This document shows, one piece after another, positions 1-9,567 of a stretch of DNA of 64,000 nt; position 1 is the stretch's first letter; each line of letters starts with the position of its first letter. Source of the stretch: JANMJD01 sp963847945 (GTDB taxonomy: Bacteria > Actinomycetota > Acidimicrobiia > Acidimicrobiales > Ilumatobacteraceae); assembly GCA_963847945.1 (NCBI GenBank), contig CAWKBX010000001.1:124001-188000 (forward strand), written 5' to 3'. The position numbers and the translations under genes were made by a program. The notes beneath the pieces were generated by a model. That model searched no databases. It was not told the origin of the DNA and was given only the letters and a program-made list of their open reading frames with translations.

Positions 1-1326
1 GTGCGGATAAACGGGCAAATGCCCCGCGACATCATCGAATGGCGCTACCTCGTCGACGAGGCCGATCTGGAACTCGACGTGATGCGCGGTGGCGTGGAGG
101 CGACCATCGAGGTGGCCAAAGCCGCCGGGGCACCGCTCGGGGCCGAGGTGTCGAGCGCGCTGTTCGACCAGGTCAGAACGTGTGACAACCACTGCGAGTT
201 CTGCTTCATCTACCAGTTGCCGCCCGGTCTGCGAACCAGCCTCTATCTCAAGGACGATGATTACCGGTTGTCGTTCCTCTACGGCAACTTCACCACGCTG
301 ACCCGGTTCACCGAGATGGACTTGGAGCGGGTGATCACCGAGCGACTGTCGCCGCTGAACGTCTCGATCCACTCGACCGACCCTGAGATTCGTACCCGCA
401 TGCTGCGCAACCGGCGGGGGGCGACCAGCCTGCGGTGGTTGCGGGCGTTGCTCGATCACGGCATCACCATCCACGGCCAGGTGGTCGTGTGCCCGGGCGT
501 CAACGACGCCAACGTGCTCGACGACACGCTCGCCGGGGTGCTCGACGAGTATCCCGAGTTGGCCAGCGTTGCCGTCGTGCCGTTGGGTGTTTCGCAGTAC
601 AACCACGAGGCGGCGATGCGTCCTCATACGGTCGCCGAGGCCCGCCGGGTCGTCGACATCGTCGCCGAGTGGCAGGACGTGTTCGTCGCCACGCTCGGGC
701 GGCGAATGGTGTTCGCGGCCGATGAGTACTACTTGCTGGCGGGCGTTCCGTTCCCCGCCGCCGAGACCTACGAGGGTTTCCCGATGCATGAAGACGGCAT
801 CGGCATGGCCCGCACGTTCGAATTGGAGTTCACCGGCCACTCCGAGACGCCGACCGGCGTGCAGCCCGGCTTCTTCTCGTGGGTCGACGGCGCCCCGGCC
901 GAAGGGTATCGGGCGGTGCGAAATCCGGCCGGCGACACCGGCCTGCGCAGCGGGGGAGGCGGCACGGCGACGGCCGTGCGCCTGACGCCTCGCCGCAACG
1001 CGCCGATTGGGTTGTTGACCGGGGCATACGGTGCCGCGGTTCTCGCACCGCTGATCGACTCGATGGAGCGTGACGATGTGCGAATCATCCCCGTTGCCAA
1101 TGAGTTTTTCGGCGGAAACACCGCGGTGGCTGGCCTGATGGTCGCCTCCGATGTGGCCCGTACGCTGGCGGAACAGCCCGCCGGGCACCGCTATCTCCTT
1201 CCCGATGTCTGTCTGTCCGAGGGGCGTTTCCTCGATGGCGGTACCGTGGACGACCTTCCCCACCCCGTCGAGGTCATCGCGACCGACGGAATCGCGCTGC
1301 GCCGCGCACTGGAGTCCCGAACATGA
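1..1326 (+). CDS. DUF512 family iron-sulfur protein (radical-SAM-like), 5' end cut by window edge
   Basis: Member of the DUF512 family, putative iron-sulfur oxidoreductases whose substrate is unknown and whose gene often lies next to der. The first visible residues (RINGQ followed by RDIIEW) look like the end of the PDZ-like domain with which these proteins begin. The GTG at base 1 is therefore probably an internal codon and the true start lies left of the window. A CX3CX2C cluster motif is seen at Cys61, Cys65 and Cys68, and the DUF512 part follows to residue 441. The TGA stop overlaps the ATG of der (ATGA), so translation is probably coupled. The family call is firm from motif and context; the function is open. 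Confidence 0.85.
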   Translation: MRINGQMPRDIIEWRYLVDEADLELDVMRGGVEATIEVAKAAGAPLGAEVSSALFDQVRTCDNHCEFCFIYQLPPGLRTSLYLKDDDYRLSFLYGNFTTLTRFTEMDLERVITERLSPLNVSIHSTDPEIRTRMLRNRRGATSLRWLRALLDHGITIHGQVVVCPGVNDANVLDDTLAGVLDEYPELASVAVVPLGVSQYNHEAAMRPHTVAEARRVVDIVAEWQDVFVATLGRRMVFAADEYYLLAGVPFPAAETYEGFPMHEDGIGMARTFELEFTGHSETPTGVQPGFFSWVDGAPAEGYRAVRNPAGDTGLRSGGGGTATAVRLTPRRNAPIGLLTGAYGAAVLAPLIDSMERDDVRIIPVANEFFGGNTAVAGLMVASDVARTLAEQPAGHRYLLPDVCLSEGRFLDGGTVDDLPHPVEVIATDGIALRRALESRT

Positions 1327-2752
1327 GCGAAGCGAATGCCGACCGACCGAGCGCCAGCGAATCGGGGGGCGATGGGGTTCGGGGGCGCAGCCCCCGTGCA
1401 GAATCGAGCGACGAGCTCGAACCCGAACTGCCGACCGTGGTCATCATCGGTCGCCCCAATGTCGGCAAGTCGACGTTGTTCAACCGCTTCGTCGGCAGCC
1501 AGGCGGCGATCGTCGAAGACCGCCCCGGCGTCACCCGCGACCGTAAAGAACTCGAAACGTCCTGGTTGAGCGTGCCATTCAAGATCGTCGATACCGGTGG
1601 TTGGCTGCCCGACGGCAGCGAACTCGACGCCAAGGTGTCGCGTCAGGTCGAGGCGGCAGTGCGTAGCGCAAATCTGGTGCTGTTCATGGTCGACGCGGCG
1701 TCGGGGCTGATGGATCTCGACGAACGGATCGCCCACTGGCTGCGCATGGCCAAGGTGCCGGTGTTGCTGGTGACCAACAAGGCCGACAACGAGCGTCGCG
1801 AGAATGAGCGATGGGAGTTCATGGCCCTCGGGTTGGGCGATCCCTACCCGGTCAGCGCGTTGCACGGCCGTCGATCGGGCGACCTGCTCGACGAGGTCAT
1901 CGCCCGTATCCCGAACGTCGGCCCCCCGCCCCCCGAGTTCGATGACGACGGCGATGAGATCATCCCGATCATGCCCGCCAAGACCCCGCGGGTGGCGATC
2001 GTCGGGCGGCCGAACGTCGGCAAGTCGACGCTGTTCAACCGGATGGTCGGCGTGGAACGTTCCGTCGTTCACGACATGCCCGGCACCACCCGCGACGCCA
2101 TCGACACGTTGGTCGAGACCGACGACGGGCCGATCGTGTTCATCGACACGGCCGGTATGCGTCGCCGCGGCAAAATCGACGACTCGGCTGAGTACTACTC
2201 CCTGGTCAGAGCGTTGCGAGCGGTCGACGAGGCCGACATCGCCATCTTGGTGATCGACGGCACCGAAGGCGTCACGGCGCAAGATCAGAGGCTTGCCGAG
2301 CGCATCGACGTGGCTGGTTGCCCGGTGGTCGTGTTGGTCAACAAGTGGGAGATGGTCGACACCGGCGAGGATCGTGCCGATGTGTCCGCCCAGATCGCCG
2401 ACCGCCTGCACTTCGTCGGCGACGCCCCGGTGCTCAAGATTTCGGCGCTGACCGGTAAGGGCGTCAACCGTTTGCTGCCGGTGCTCCACGACACCATCGA
2501 GCGGTATCACAAGCGGGTCAAGACGAAAGACGTCAACAAGGTCATCCTCGAGGCGCAGGCCAAGCAGTGTGCGCCACGCGGCATCAAGATCATGTACGCC
2601 CTGCAGGGGCGGCCGATCCGCCGACGTTCACCCTGTTCTCCAACCGCGAGGTTCCGCCCACGTACCTGCGCTACATCGAACGGTCGTTGCGCGAGGCGTT
2701 CGACTTCGGGTCGGTGCCGATCAAGCTGCGCGTCCGGCGCCGCTCGCAGTAA
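1323..2752 (+). CDS. der: Ribosome-assembly GTPase Der (EngA), broken by one indel near the 3' end
   Basis: Essential double GTPase that acts in maturation of the 50S ribosomal subunit. Two G domains each carry the P-loop GRPNVGKS (around residues 43 and 225), with DTGG/DTAG switch motifs and NKAD/NKWE specificity motifs. An acidic linker separates them and a KH-like domain follows. The first frame runs on to 2789 with a meaningless tail. Real C-terminal homology (PPTFTLFSNREVPPTYL) resumes in another frame and stops at 2750-2752. The switch point is a GGGG run at 2606-2609, where one missing G restores the protein. An essential gene is unlikely to be dead, so a homopolymer sequencing error is the simplest reading. 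The N-terminal extension of about 35 residues is low-complexity and acidic. Confidence 0.95.
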
Positions 2753-2775
2753 CCCCGCAATGTGCTGGTGTACCG

Positions 2776-3015
2776 ATGCCCTGGTGTGAGGACTGCGCGA
2801 AGTACTGGGCTCCTTCGGCGATGACGACCGAGGGAGCATGCCCGACATGTGGGCGAATCGTTGAAGTGCCGGAATCCTCGGCCCTGCTGACGGCTAAAAC
2901 CGTCAACCTCAAAGAACTGGCCGGCGACGACGCCAAGGCCCCATGGCACTTCAAGTTGTTGATGGCCATGCTGTCGCTGTACTTCGTGTGGCGGATCGTC
3001 GACCTCTTTCGATAG
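2776..3015 (+). CDS. Small zinc-ribbon membrane protein
   Basis: A 79-residue protein of unknown function. The N-terminus has a four-cysteine zinc-ribbon pattern (CEDC, then CPTC about 17 residues on). The C-terminal quarter is one hydrophobic stretch (LLMAMLSLYFVWRIVDLF), which should span or anchor in the membrane. It starts 23 bases after the der stop and probably shares its transcript. Small zinc-ribbon/one-helix proteins of this sort occur downstream of der in actinobacteria, but I cannot name the family with certainty. Confidence 0.7.
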   Translation: MPWCEDCAKYWAPSAMTTEGACPTCGRIVEVPESSALLTAKTVNLKELAGDDAKAPWHFKLLMAMLSLYFVWRIVDLFR

Positions 3016-3194
3016 CCGGCGAGCCGTCCTTCGTTCGGGCGAAGTTCATCGGTGAGCGCTTCATGATCTCGTCTAGTTGCATTACGGTGCAGGGGGTCAA
3101 TCGTGCGGAGAGTGAACGTGCGGTGACTGTCGATTTGGACCGCCGCGGTGTCGTGGTGGGCTATCGACGATTCGCATTCACATGAGGGGTACAC

Positions 3195-6110
3195 ATGAAG
3201 CGCAACGCAGGGCGGCGAAGCGTGAGTCGGATGGTCGCGGCCGGAGTGCTGCTTGCCGCGTTGGTGCAGTCGTGGCCACCGGGGGAGTTACTCAGTGGTT
3301 CCAAGGCCGTCGCGGCCCCACCACCGGTGTCGCACCCGGGATTTGTCGTCGAGGTGTTGTTGACCGGGCTGCACGAACCGGTCGCCGCCCGCTTCGCCCC
3401 CGATGGCCGCATCGTTGTGGCCGAACGAGCCGGGCTGATCAAGCTGTTCGACGGACCCCGCGACCGCACACCGGTGATCGTCGCCGACTTGCGCGGCGTG
3501 TCTCACGACTTCTGGGATCGTGGCCTGTTGGGCCTGGCCCTCGACCCGGAATGGGCAACCCAGCCCTACGTCTACGCGCTGTACACCCACGATCGCGACC
3601 CGTTCAACCCCAACGGCCCGGTGCCGCGGTGGGGCACCGCAACCCCTGGCGATGATTGTCCAGCCGTGCCCGGACCCGGATCGGACGGATGCGTCGTCAC
3701 GGCCCGAATCAGCCGGTTCCTGATCAATCCCGATGGCAGTGGTGGTCCTGAGCAAGTCGTCATGGAAAACGACGCCTCGGCGGGGATCTGCTTCCAGAGC
3801 CCGTCGCACAACGTCGACCACCTGGAGTTCGGGCCCGACGGCAAGCTGTACTCGACGGTCGGCGAGGGGGCCAGCTTCGGTGGGCCCGACTACGGGCAGA
3901 ACGGCGGAAAGAAGCCGTCGACCCAGAACCCGATCATCCCTGCCAACCCGTGCAATGACGCCCCGAACTACCGTGGGACGCCCAACACCCCAACCACCGG
4001 CGAAGGCGGGGCGTTGCGCTCGCAGGGAGTGCGTTCGACGTCGACCGATGGTTACACGCCGCTGAATGGCGCCCTGCTGCGGATGGATAAGAACACCGGG
4101 CTGGCTCCCGCCGACAATCCGCTCGTCGGCAATGGGGTTCCCGGCGATGACCGGGTGGTCGCCTATGGCCTGCGTAATCCGTTCCGGTTCAGTTTCCGGC
4201 CTGGCACCAACGAGGTGTGGATCGGCGACGTCGGCTGGAACGACTACGAAGAACTCGATCGCGCCCGCGTCGGTCCTGGCCAGCCGGTGGCAAACTTCGG
4301 TTGGCCCTGCTACGAAGGCCCGGGGCGGCTTGCTTCATTCGATGCCCTGAACAACGGTCTGTGCGAGTCGCTGTACGCCGATGTCGATGCCGGCCGAGCC
4401 TCGACGATCGGCAATAAGACCGGCATCAGCCCCTACGTGCCTCCGCTGATCCCGATGCGGCACGACACCAGCCTCGGCGGTTGTCGGGTCGGCAACGCGG
4501 CGGTCATCGCCGGGGTGTTCACCTCGGCGACCGGATGGCCCGCCGAGCTCGCCAATTCGTACGTCTTTGGCGACTACGGGGCCGCGTGTCTCTACGCCAT
4601 GCCGCTCAACGCGGCAGGCGACCCTGATTTCTCGAGGTTGACGACGCTGGTCACCGGCACGGGCGTGGTCGACGTTGCCCGTACTCCCGACGGGTCGGCG
4701 ATGTGGTCGGACTTCGGCAGCGGCGAGGTCTACGCCCTGCGCCCGGCTGGTACGAACGTTGCTCCGACGGCGGTGATCACCGCATCGACGTTGGCCGGGC
4801 CGGCACCGTTGTCGGTGACATTCAGCGCGGAGCAGTCGACCGACGGCAACGTCGGCGACCCGATGACCTTCGCGTGGGATCTCGACAACGACGGAGAGTT
4901 CGACGATGCGACCGGCTTCAAGGTCGATCACGTGTTTCCGACCCTCGGCGTCGCCGTCGTCGGCTTGCGTGCCACCGACTCCGGGGGCTTGAGCGACAGC
5001 ACCACGATCACGATCGCCGTCAGCGAGATTCCCCCGGTGGTCCGCAAGCTGGAAACGAGTCTGGGGTCGCAGCGCTGGATCGTCGGTCAACCGATCACTC
5101 TGACCGTTGATGCTTATGACGATGCGCCGTTCCCGGCTGACAACTACCGGTGGACGGTCACCGGCCACCACTGCCCGCCCGGGTCACAGGTATGCCACGC
5201 CCACACCAACGTTGTCGGGGCGCTCCCCAACGCGGCGCAGGTCGTGCTGATTCCGCCCGATCATGAACTCGATTTCTACCTCGAGGTAACCGTGACGGTC
5301 ACCGATGCGGTGGGATTGACCGGCTCGAAGACCATCGAACTCAAACCGAAGCCCTCGGGGGTGACGGCCAAGGCCGAGCCGGGTCTGCTGACGATCTCGG
5401 CCGGTGACGCCACCGCAACCCGCTCCGCCTCGTTCGACGCCCTCGCCGGAGCTTCTGTGACTCTCAGTGCCCCGAGCCCTCAGGAGAACCAGGGTCGATA
5501 CTTCGCCTTCACCGGCTGGCTCGACGACGCCGGAGCACTGGCCCAACGCAAGGTCACGGTGCCCGAGACTCCCGGGTTGTTCGTCGCCCGGTTCGGTGAG
5601 CTCCGTGCCCAGATCGACGCCGGTGGTGCTGGAGGGACCGGCGGGTTCGGTCCCGACGTGGCGACGGGCGGTACGAACGACCAGGTCACTGCCCCGCTCG
5701 ATGTCGCGCTCCCGGGCGTTCCGACTTCCGTTGCCGGCTCGATCCGCCGGGGGAACGCCCAGTGGAACCTACGTCTCGCCCCCGGCCGCTACCGGGTGGT
5801 GATGCTGCTCACCGAGCCGCTGTCGACGACGGGCGCAGGCGGAAGGGTCTTCGACGTCTCGGCCGAGGGCGCGGTCGCTCTCCCCGGAGTCGACATCGTG
5901 GCGATCGCGGGCAAGGCAGGCACGACGATCGCCCAATCATTCGACGTGCCGTTGACCGACGAGGCGCTCAACATCGCGGTGACCGGCCGCATCGGTGAAC
6001 CGGTGGTCTCGGGCATCCAAGTGATCCACCTGTCCGACCGTCCCGACGGCTTCGACCGCCTCACCGCCCCGGCCAATTCTCGCTACGCCACGGCGGTTCG
6101 CGAGAAGTAG
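3195..6110 (+). CDS. Secreted glucose/sorbosone-dehydrogenase-like protein with PKD and malectin-like domains
   Basis: A 971-residue exported protein. It starts with an Arg-rich n-region and hydrophobic core ending near an AVAA motif (residues 1-41), a signal peptide. Residues about 45-515 form a beta-propeller of the PQQ-dependent soluble aldose sugar dehydrogenase type, with WIGDVGWNDYEE and the YGLRNPFRF signature. A PKD domain follows (about 520-610), then Ig-like sheets. A C-terminal part with an RIGEPVVSGIQV-type ending resembles a malectin-like carbohydrate-binding fold. It probably oxidises or binds a sugar outside the cell. The ATG is preceded by GAGGGG at the right distance for a ribosome-binding site. 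Cofactor and substrate are inferred from the family only. Confidence 0.85.
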   Translation: MKRNAGRRSVSRMVAAGVLLAALVQSWPPGELLSGSKAVAAPPPVSHPGFVVEVLLTGLHEPVAARFAPDGRIVVAERAGLIKLFDGPRDRTPVIVADLRGVSHDFWDRGLLGLALDPEWATQPYVYALYTHDRDPFNPNGPVPRWGTATPGDDCPAVPGPGSDGCVVTARISRFLINPDGSGGPEQVVMENDASAGICFQSPSHNVDHLEFGPDGKLYSTVGEGASFGGPDYGQNGGKKPSTQNPIIPANPCNDAPNYRGTPNTPTTGEGGALRSQGVRSTSTDGYTPLNGALLRMDKNTGLAPADNPLVGNGVPGDDRVVAYGLRNPFRFSFRPGTNEVWIGDVGWNDYEELDRARVGPGQPVANFGWPCYEGPGRLASFDALNNGLCESLYADVDAGRASTIGNKTGISPYVPPLIPMRHDTSLGGCRVGNAAVIAGVFTSATGWPAELANSYVFGDYGAACLYAMPLNAAGDPDFSRLTTLVTGTGVVDVARTPDGSAMWSDFGSGEVYALRPAGTNVAPTAVITASTLAGPAPLSVTFSAEQSTDGNVGDPMTFAWDLDNDGEFDDATGFKVDHVFPTLGVAVVGLRATDSGGLSDSTTITIAVSEIPPVVRKLETSLGSQRWIVGQPITLTVDAYDDAPFPADNYRWTVTGHHCPPGSQVCHAHTNVVGALPNAAQVVLIPPDHELDFYLEVTVTVTDAVGLTGSKTIELKPKPSGVTAKAEPGLLTISAGDATATRSASFDALAGASVTLSAPSPQENQGRYFAFTGWLDDAGALAQRKVTVPETPGLFVARFGELRAQIDAGGAGGTGGFGPDVATGGTNDQVTAPLDVALPGVPTSVAGSIRRGNAQWNLRLAPGRYRVVMLLTEPLSTTGAGGRVFDVSAEGAVALPGVDIVAIAGKAGTTIAQSFDVPLTDEALNIAVTGRIGEPVVSGIQVIHLSDRPDGFDRLTAPANSRYATAVREK

Positions 6111-6200
6111 ATCGGCGCTGTCTCGGTGGTGTTTACCGCCTGACCAGATTCATCGGGCGGAACCGTCTCCCGGTCCGCTAGAGTCTTCGACCGGTACATA

Positions 6201-6275
6201 CGGGCTGTGGCGCAGCTTGGTTAGCGCGCTTGTCTGGGGGACAAGAGGTCGGGAGTTCGAATCTCCCCAGCCCGA
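6201..6275 (+). tRNA. tRNA-Pro (anticodon GGG)
   Basis: A complete cloverleaf can be drawn. The acceptor arms CGGGCTG (6201-6207) and CAGCCCG (6268-6274) pair fully and base 6275 (A) is the discriminator. The D-stem is GCGC/GCGC. The anticodon stem is CTTGT/ACAAG around the loop CTGGGGG, which gives anticodon GGG at 6236-6238. The T-stem is GGGAG/CTCCC with loop TTCGAAT. No CCA is encoded. Confidence 0.97.
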
Positions 6276-6284
6276 CTGTACGAA

Positions 6285-6319
6285 GGCCAGGTCCGGCGGT
6301 GAAAGCCGCTGACCTGGCC
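6285..6319 (+). terminator. Stem-loop terminator of the tRNA-Pro transcript
   Basis: GGCCAGGTC (6285-6293) pairs perfectly with GACCTGGCC (6311-6319), and a smaller hairpin sits in the loop. A short T-rich run (GCATTTCT) follows. It lies 9 bases after the tRNA. Confidence 0.75.
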
Positions 6320-6498
6320 GTTGCATTTCTATTGATGTATCGCCCGCTCGTCCATCGACCCGTTCCCTGCTAGTCGATCCTTGGACCATCGAGCAGGTGC
6401 AACGCAGCTAATCGTTCGATAGCCGGGAGGAGTTGCTCCGCCTGTTCGGACGCGGCTTGCGCTGCTGTCGGCGGTGATGTATCGCTACGCTCGGGAGC

Positions 6499-6750
6499 AT
6501 GCGAGCGCTCGATACGTCGCCAGCGATGCACAAGGCGCAGCATGCCTACTATGCCCGCATGACGGGTGGCGAGCGGGTCGAACGGGCGTTCGAGATGACA
6601 CTCGCGATTTGGGAAGTCGCCCGGGCCGGCATTCGCACGCGACATCCGGAATACGACGACGCAACCGTCGAGATTGCTCTGCGCCGTCTCATTTGGGGGG
6701 AGCAACTCTTCCATCGGGCGTTCCCTGATTCTGGGGACGTCCGGCCCTGA
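6499..6750 (+). CDS. Small protein paired with a nucleotidyltransferase (possible antitoxin-like partner)
   Basis: An 83-residue, mainly helical, charged protein of unknown function. It contains a pattern like 'M-T-x-x-E-R-V-E-R-A-F-E-M' and later 'ALRRLIWGEQLFHRAF'. A TACGCT -10 box at 6486-6491 lies 7 bases before the ATG, suggesting a leaderless transcript and fixing the start. Its stop overlaps the start of the next gene by one base (TGATG), so the two form an operon. Short helical proteins upstream of minimal nucleotidyltransferases occur in toxin-antitoxin-like cassettes. That role is inferred from the arrangement only. Confidence 0.65.
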   Translation: MRALDTSPAMHKAQHAYYARMTGGERVERAFEMTLAIWEVARAGIRTRHPEYDDATVEIALRRLIWGEQLFHRAFPDSGDVRP

Positions 6751-7307
6751 TGCCAGGACAGACGCTCGCGTCGATCATCGACGCCTTTGACAAGAACGGC
6801 GTGGAGCACATGCTCGCCGGGTCATTCGCCAGTTCGCTGCACGGCTTGCCGCGCACCACGAACGACATCGATCTGGTCGTGGATTCGACGGTCGCTGCGA
6901 TGCGGGCAGCGTGTTCGCGGCTTGATCGGGATCGGTTTCTGATTGACGATCACGACCTCGAACGCGCAGTGCGTCAGCGAGACATGTCGAATATCCTAGA
7001 TATGTCGACCGGTTGGAAGGTCGACGTGATCGTGCTCAGAGATCGGCCCTTCAGCAAGTCGGAGTTCGCTCGTCGCGTCAGGTCTCACGTACTGGAAGTT
7101 GATCTGTGGGTCGCCACCTCAGAGGACACGGTGCTCGCAAAGTTGGAGTGGGCCCATAAGGGTGGATCCGATCGGCAGGTCGCCGACGCATCGAACGTGC
7201 TGACGGCTCAGCGAGACAAACTCGATTGGACCTATCTCGACTATTGGGCCGGCGAGCTCGGTGTTGGCAAACTGTTGGCGCGTGCGATGGTCGAATCGCA
7301 GCGTTGA
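6750..7307 (+). CDS. Nucleotidyltransferase-fold protein
   Basis: A 185-residue protein of the pol-beta-like nucleotidyltransferase superfamily. It shows the hallmark Gly-Ser of 'LAGSFASSLHG' followed by the acidic pair in 'TNDIDLVV' (about residues 23-45), and a later aspartate in 'WKVDVIVL'. The C-terminal helix contains 'EDTVLAKLEWAHKGGSDRQ', typical of the family that includes AbiEii-like toxins and DUF6036 proteins. It probably transfers a nucleotide to an RNA or protein target; the target is unknown. It is translated with the 83-residue upstream protein. Confidence 0.75.
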   Translation: MPGQTLASIIDAFDKNGVEHMLAGSFASSLHGLPRTTNDIDLVVDSTVAAMRAACSRLDRDRFLIDDHDLERAVRQRDMSNILDMSTGWKVDVIVLRDRPFSKSEFARRVRSHVLEVDLWVATSEDTVLAKLEWAHKGGSDRQVADASNVLTAQRDKLDWTYLDYWAGELGVGKLLARAMVESQR

Positions 7308-7351
7308 GCAGGCGCGACTGAACATCCGGCTTGACGGCTAGCGTCGGGGCC

Positions 7352-8113
7352 ATGTGTGGACGGTATGTGGCGGCGAGCAATCCCGATCAGATCGCGGCGT
7401 ATTTCGGGGCCGAGCCACCGAGCACACAGATCGCCCCCAACTACAACGTCGCACCGACAAATGACGTGTACGCAGTTGTCGCCGACGCTGACGGCGTGCG
7501 GCAGCTGCAGACATTCCATTGGGGTCTGGTGCCGTTGTGGGCCAAGGACATCAAGATTGCCTCGAAGATGATCAATGCCCGCAGCGAAGGGCTGCTCGAA
7601 AAGCCGGCGTTCAAGTCGTCGTTTCGCAAGCACCGTTGCATCATCCCGATGGATGGCTTCTACGAGTGGAAGGCCGGTGACGGCACGCAGCTCACGGCCA
7701 AGGGCAAGCCCGCCAAGCAGCCGTTCTTCATCCACCGCACCGATGGTGAGCCGTTGGCCGTCGCCGGGCTGTGGTCGGCGTGGCGTCCCAAGGATGCGCA
7801 GCCCGACGTGCCCTGGCTGCATACCTGCACGGTCATCACTACCTCGGCGAACGACACGATGGCCCCGGTCCACGACCGGATGCCGGTGCTCCTGCCTGCG
7901 TCGGAGTGGGAGACGTGGCTCGACCCGGCCAACGACCGTCTGACCGAGCTGCACGGCCTGCTGATCCCCGCACCGAACCACCTGCTGACGATGCATCCGG
8001 TCTCGACCGAGGTCAACAAGGTGTCGAACAAGAGCGCCGAGTTGATCGTCGAGGTCGACCCGACGGCCCCGGCGGCACCGTCACCCGGAGAAACGCCGTC
8101 ACTCTTCGGTTGA
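7352..8113 (+). CDS. SRAP/HMCES-type abasic-site protein (YedK-like)
   Basis: A 253-residue SOS-response-associated peptidase domain protein, which crosslinks to abasic sites in single-stranded DNA and so protects replication forks. The catalytic cysteine must be residue 2 after Met removal, so the ATG at 7352 giving MCGRY is the true start rather than the TTG 21 bases upstream. Other family signatures are present: NYNVAPT, the ARSEGLLEKPAF stretch, MDGFYEW with its active-site Glu, and HDRMPVLL with the active-site His. A TAGCGT box (7339-7344) lies 7 bases before the ATG. It converges on the aldo/keto reductase operon. Confidence 0.93.
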   Translation: MCGRYVAASNPDQIAAYFGAEPPSTQIAPNYNVAPTNDVYAVVADADGVRQLQTFHWGLVPLWAKDIKIASKMINARSEGLLEKPAFKSSFRKHRCIIPMDGFYEWKAGDGTQLTAKGKPAKQPFFIHRTDGEPLAVAGLWSAWRPKDAQPDVPWLHTCTVITTSANDTMAPVHDRMPVLLPASEWETWLDPANDRLTELHGLLIPAPNHLLTMHPVSTEVNKVSNKSAELIVEVDPTAPAAPSPGETPSLFG

Positions 8114-8121
8114 GACCCGAC

Positions 8122-9166
8122 TCAGGTCGCCGGGGTCGGTGCGGTCGAAGTGGGTGTCGATGACGGCGTGAGGCCCGAGGCGAGTGGGCGCCCGGCCGGA
8201 TGGCGCGTGCCCGTCACCAGTTCCGGCGGGAAGAGTTCGTTCAGGCGCGACAGCTCGGCTGACCCGAGGACTACATCGAGCGCTCCGAGGTTCTCTTCGA
8301 GCCGGCTCAGCTTGCGGGTGCCGGGGATCGGGACGATGTCGTCGCCTTGGGCCAGCACCCAGGCCAAAGCCAACTGACCCGGCGTGCATCCGAGGTCGCC
8401 GGCCATCGAGCGGAGTGTTCGACCGACGTCAGGTTCTGGGCGAGATGGTCGCCCTGGTAGCGCTGCCATTCGACCGCGCATGTCGCCATTCTCGAACGTG
8501 AGGCCGGCAGCGAAGGTTCCGGTCAGCGCTCCCCGTCCGAGCGGGACTGAACGGCACCAGGCCGATGCCGCACTCCCGGCGGCGTCAAGGACCCGAATCC
8601 TCGAGTCTCGCGGGTCCACAGCGACCATTCGCTCTGCAGCGCGGCGATCGGATGGACGGTGACGGCCCGGCGCAGCGTGTCGGGCTGGCACTCCGACAAC
8701 CCCAGGTGACGGACCTTCCCGGCCGTGACGAGCGAGGACATGGCGCCGACCGTCTCCTCGATGGGCACCTCCGGGTCGGCGCGGTGCAGGTAGTACAGGT
8801 CGATCGTGTCGATGCCCAACCGCTGGAGCGAACCATCGCAGGCCTCGGTGACGTAGGCCGCGTCGCCCCGGGGCATCCGGCGGCTCCCGTCGGCGACGCG
8901 GCGCAGAGGCCAGGCCGAACTTGGTGGCGATCACCACGTCATCTCGCCGGGCAGCGAGCACCTGGGCGATCAGCCGCTCGTTGGTATGGGGTCCATACGC
9001 GTCCGACGTGTCCCAGAATGTGCAACCCCGGTCGATCGCCCCATGTAGGGTGGCGAGGCTTTCGGTGTCGTCGAAGCTCGCCGTAGCCCGAGCTCATTCC
9101 CATGCAACCGAGGCCGAGGGCCGACACCTCCAGCCCATCACCGAGCAGGCGACTCGAGACGGTCAT
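8122..9166 (-). pseudogene. Aldo/keto reductase, frame broken several times
   Basis: NADPH-dependent aldo/keto reductase, about 345 residues when joined. Pieces appear in order in different frames: the start MTVSSRLLGDGLEVSALGLG with GCMGMSSGYG, then 'HTNERLIAQVLAARRDDVVIATKFGLA', then 'RLGIDTIDLYYLHR' (the DLYYLHR family signature), and finally 'PIPGTRKLSRLEENLGAL' in the NADPH site. Breaks lie near 9075, 8905, 8590 and 8440. The order and lengths are intact, so this could be a working gene with sequencing errors rather than true decay. Its ATG overlaps the HIT gene stop (ATGA), making it the third gene of the SDR-HIT-AKR operon. Confidence 0.8.
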
Positions 9167-9567
9167 GACGGTGTCTCCAGGTTGGTGCGAATGGCCTCGG
9201 CCCACACGTCGAGATCCTCGCGCGTGACCGATGCGGCGGCGTTGGCGAATGAAAGATCGCCCATGCCCTGGGTCGGAATCACATGGAGGTGGGCGTGGGG
9301 AACCTCGAACCCGGCGACGATCAGACCGATACGTTCACAGTCGAACGCCGCCTGCTGACCGCGCCCAATCGTGCGGGCGACGTCGAACAGATGAGCCGAC
9401 AGGGTGGGGGAGCAGTCGATCCAGTGATCGACTTCCTCGATCGGCACGACCAAGACGTGGCCCGGCGCCAGGGGGTTGATCGACATGAAGGCGGCACAGA
9501 GGTCGTCGCGCCACACGAACGTTCCGGGGATCGACCCCTCGATGACGCGGGTGAAGATCGTCGGCAT
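9163..9567 (-). CDS. HIT-family nucleotide hydrolase/transferase
   Basis: A 134-residue histidine-triad protein that hydrolyses adenylated nucleotides or nucleoside phosphoramidates. The catalytic H-x-H-x-H motif is present as HAHLHVIP, preceded by the family stretch 'APGHVLVVPIEEV'. The start at 9567 (MPTIF) is chosen from homology. It overlaps the stop of the upstream SDR by one base, and its own stop overlaps the start of the aldo/keto reductase. A longer open frame upstream of this start is antisense shadow. Confidence 0.92.
   Translation of the reverse strand: MPTIFTRVIEGSIPGTFVWRDDLCAAFMSINPLAPGHVLVVPIEEVDHWIDCSPTLSAHLFDVARTIGRGQQAAFDCERIGLIVAGFEVPHAHLHVIPTQGMGDLSFANAAASVTREDLDVWAEAIRTNLETPS

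Noticed and set aside
1191..2510. 439-codon open frame on the minus strand across der
   Set aside because: Antisense shadow: der motifs are clear on the plus strand, and the frame exists only because high GC makes stops rare.
3064..3185. 40-codon plus-strand frame ahead of the sugar-dehydrogenase-like gene
   Set aside because: Short, no motif, and the space is needed for the promoter and ribosome-binding site of the next gene.
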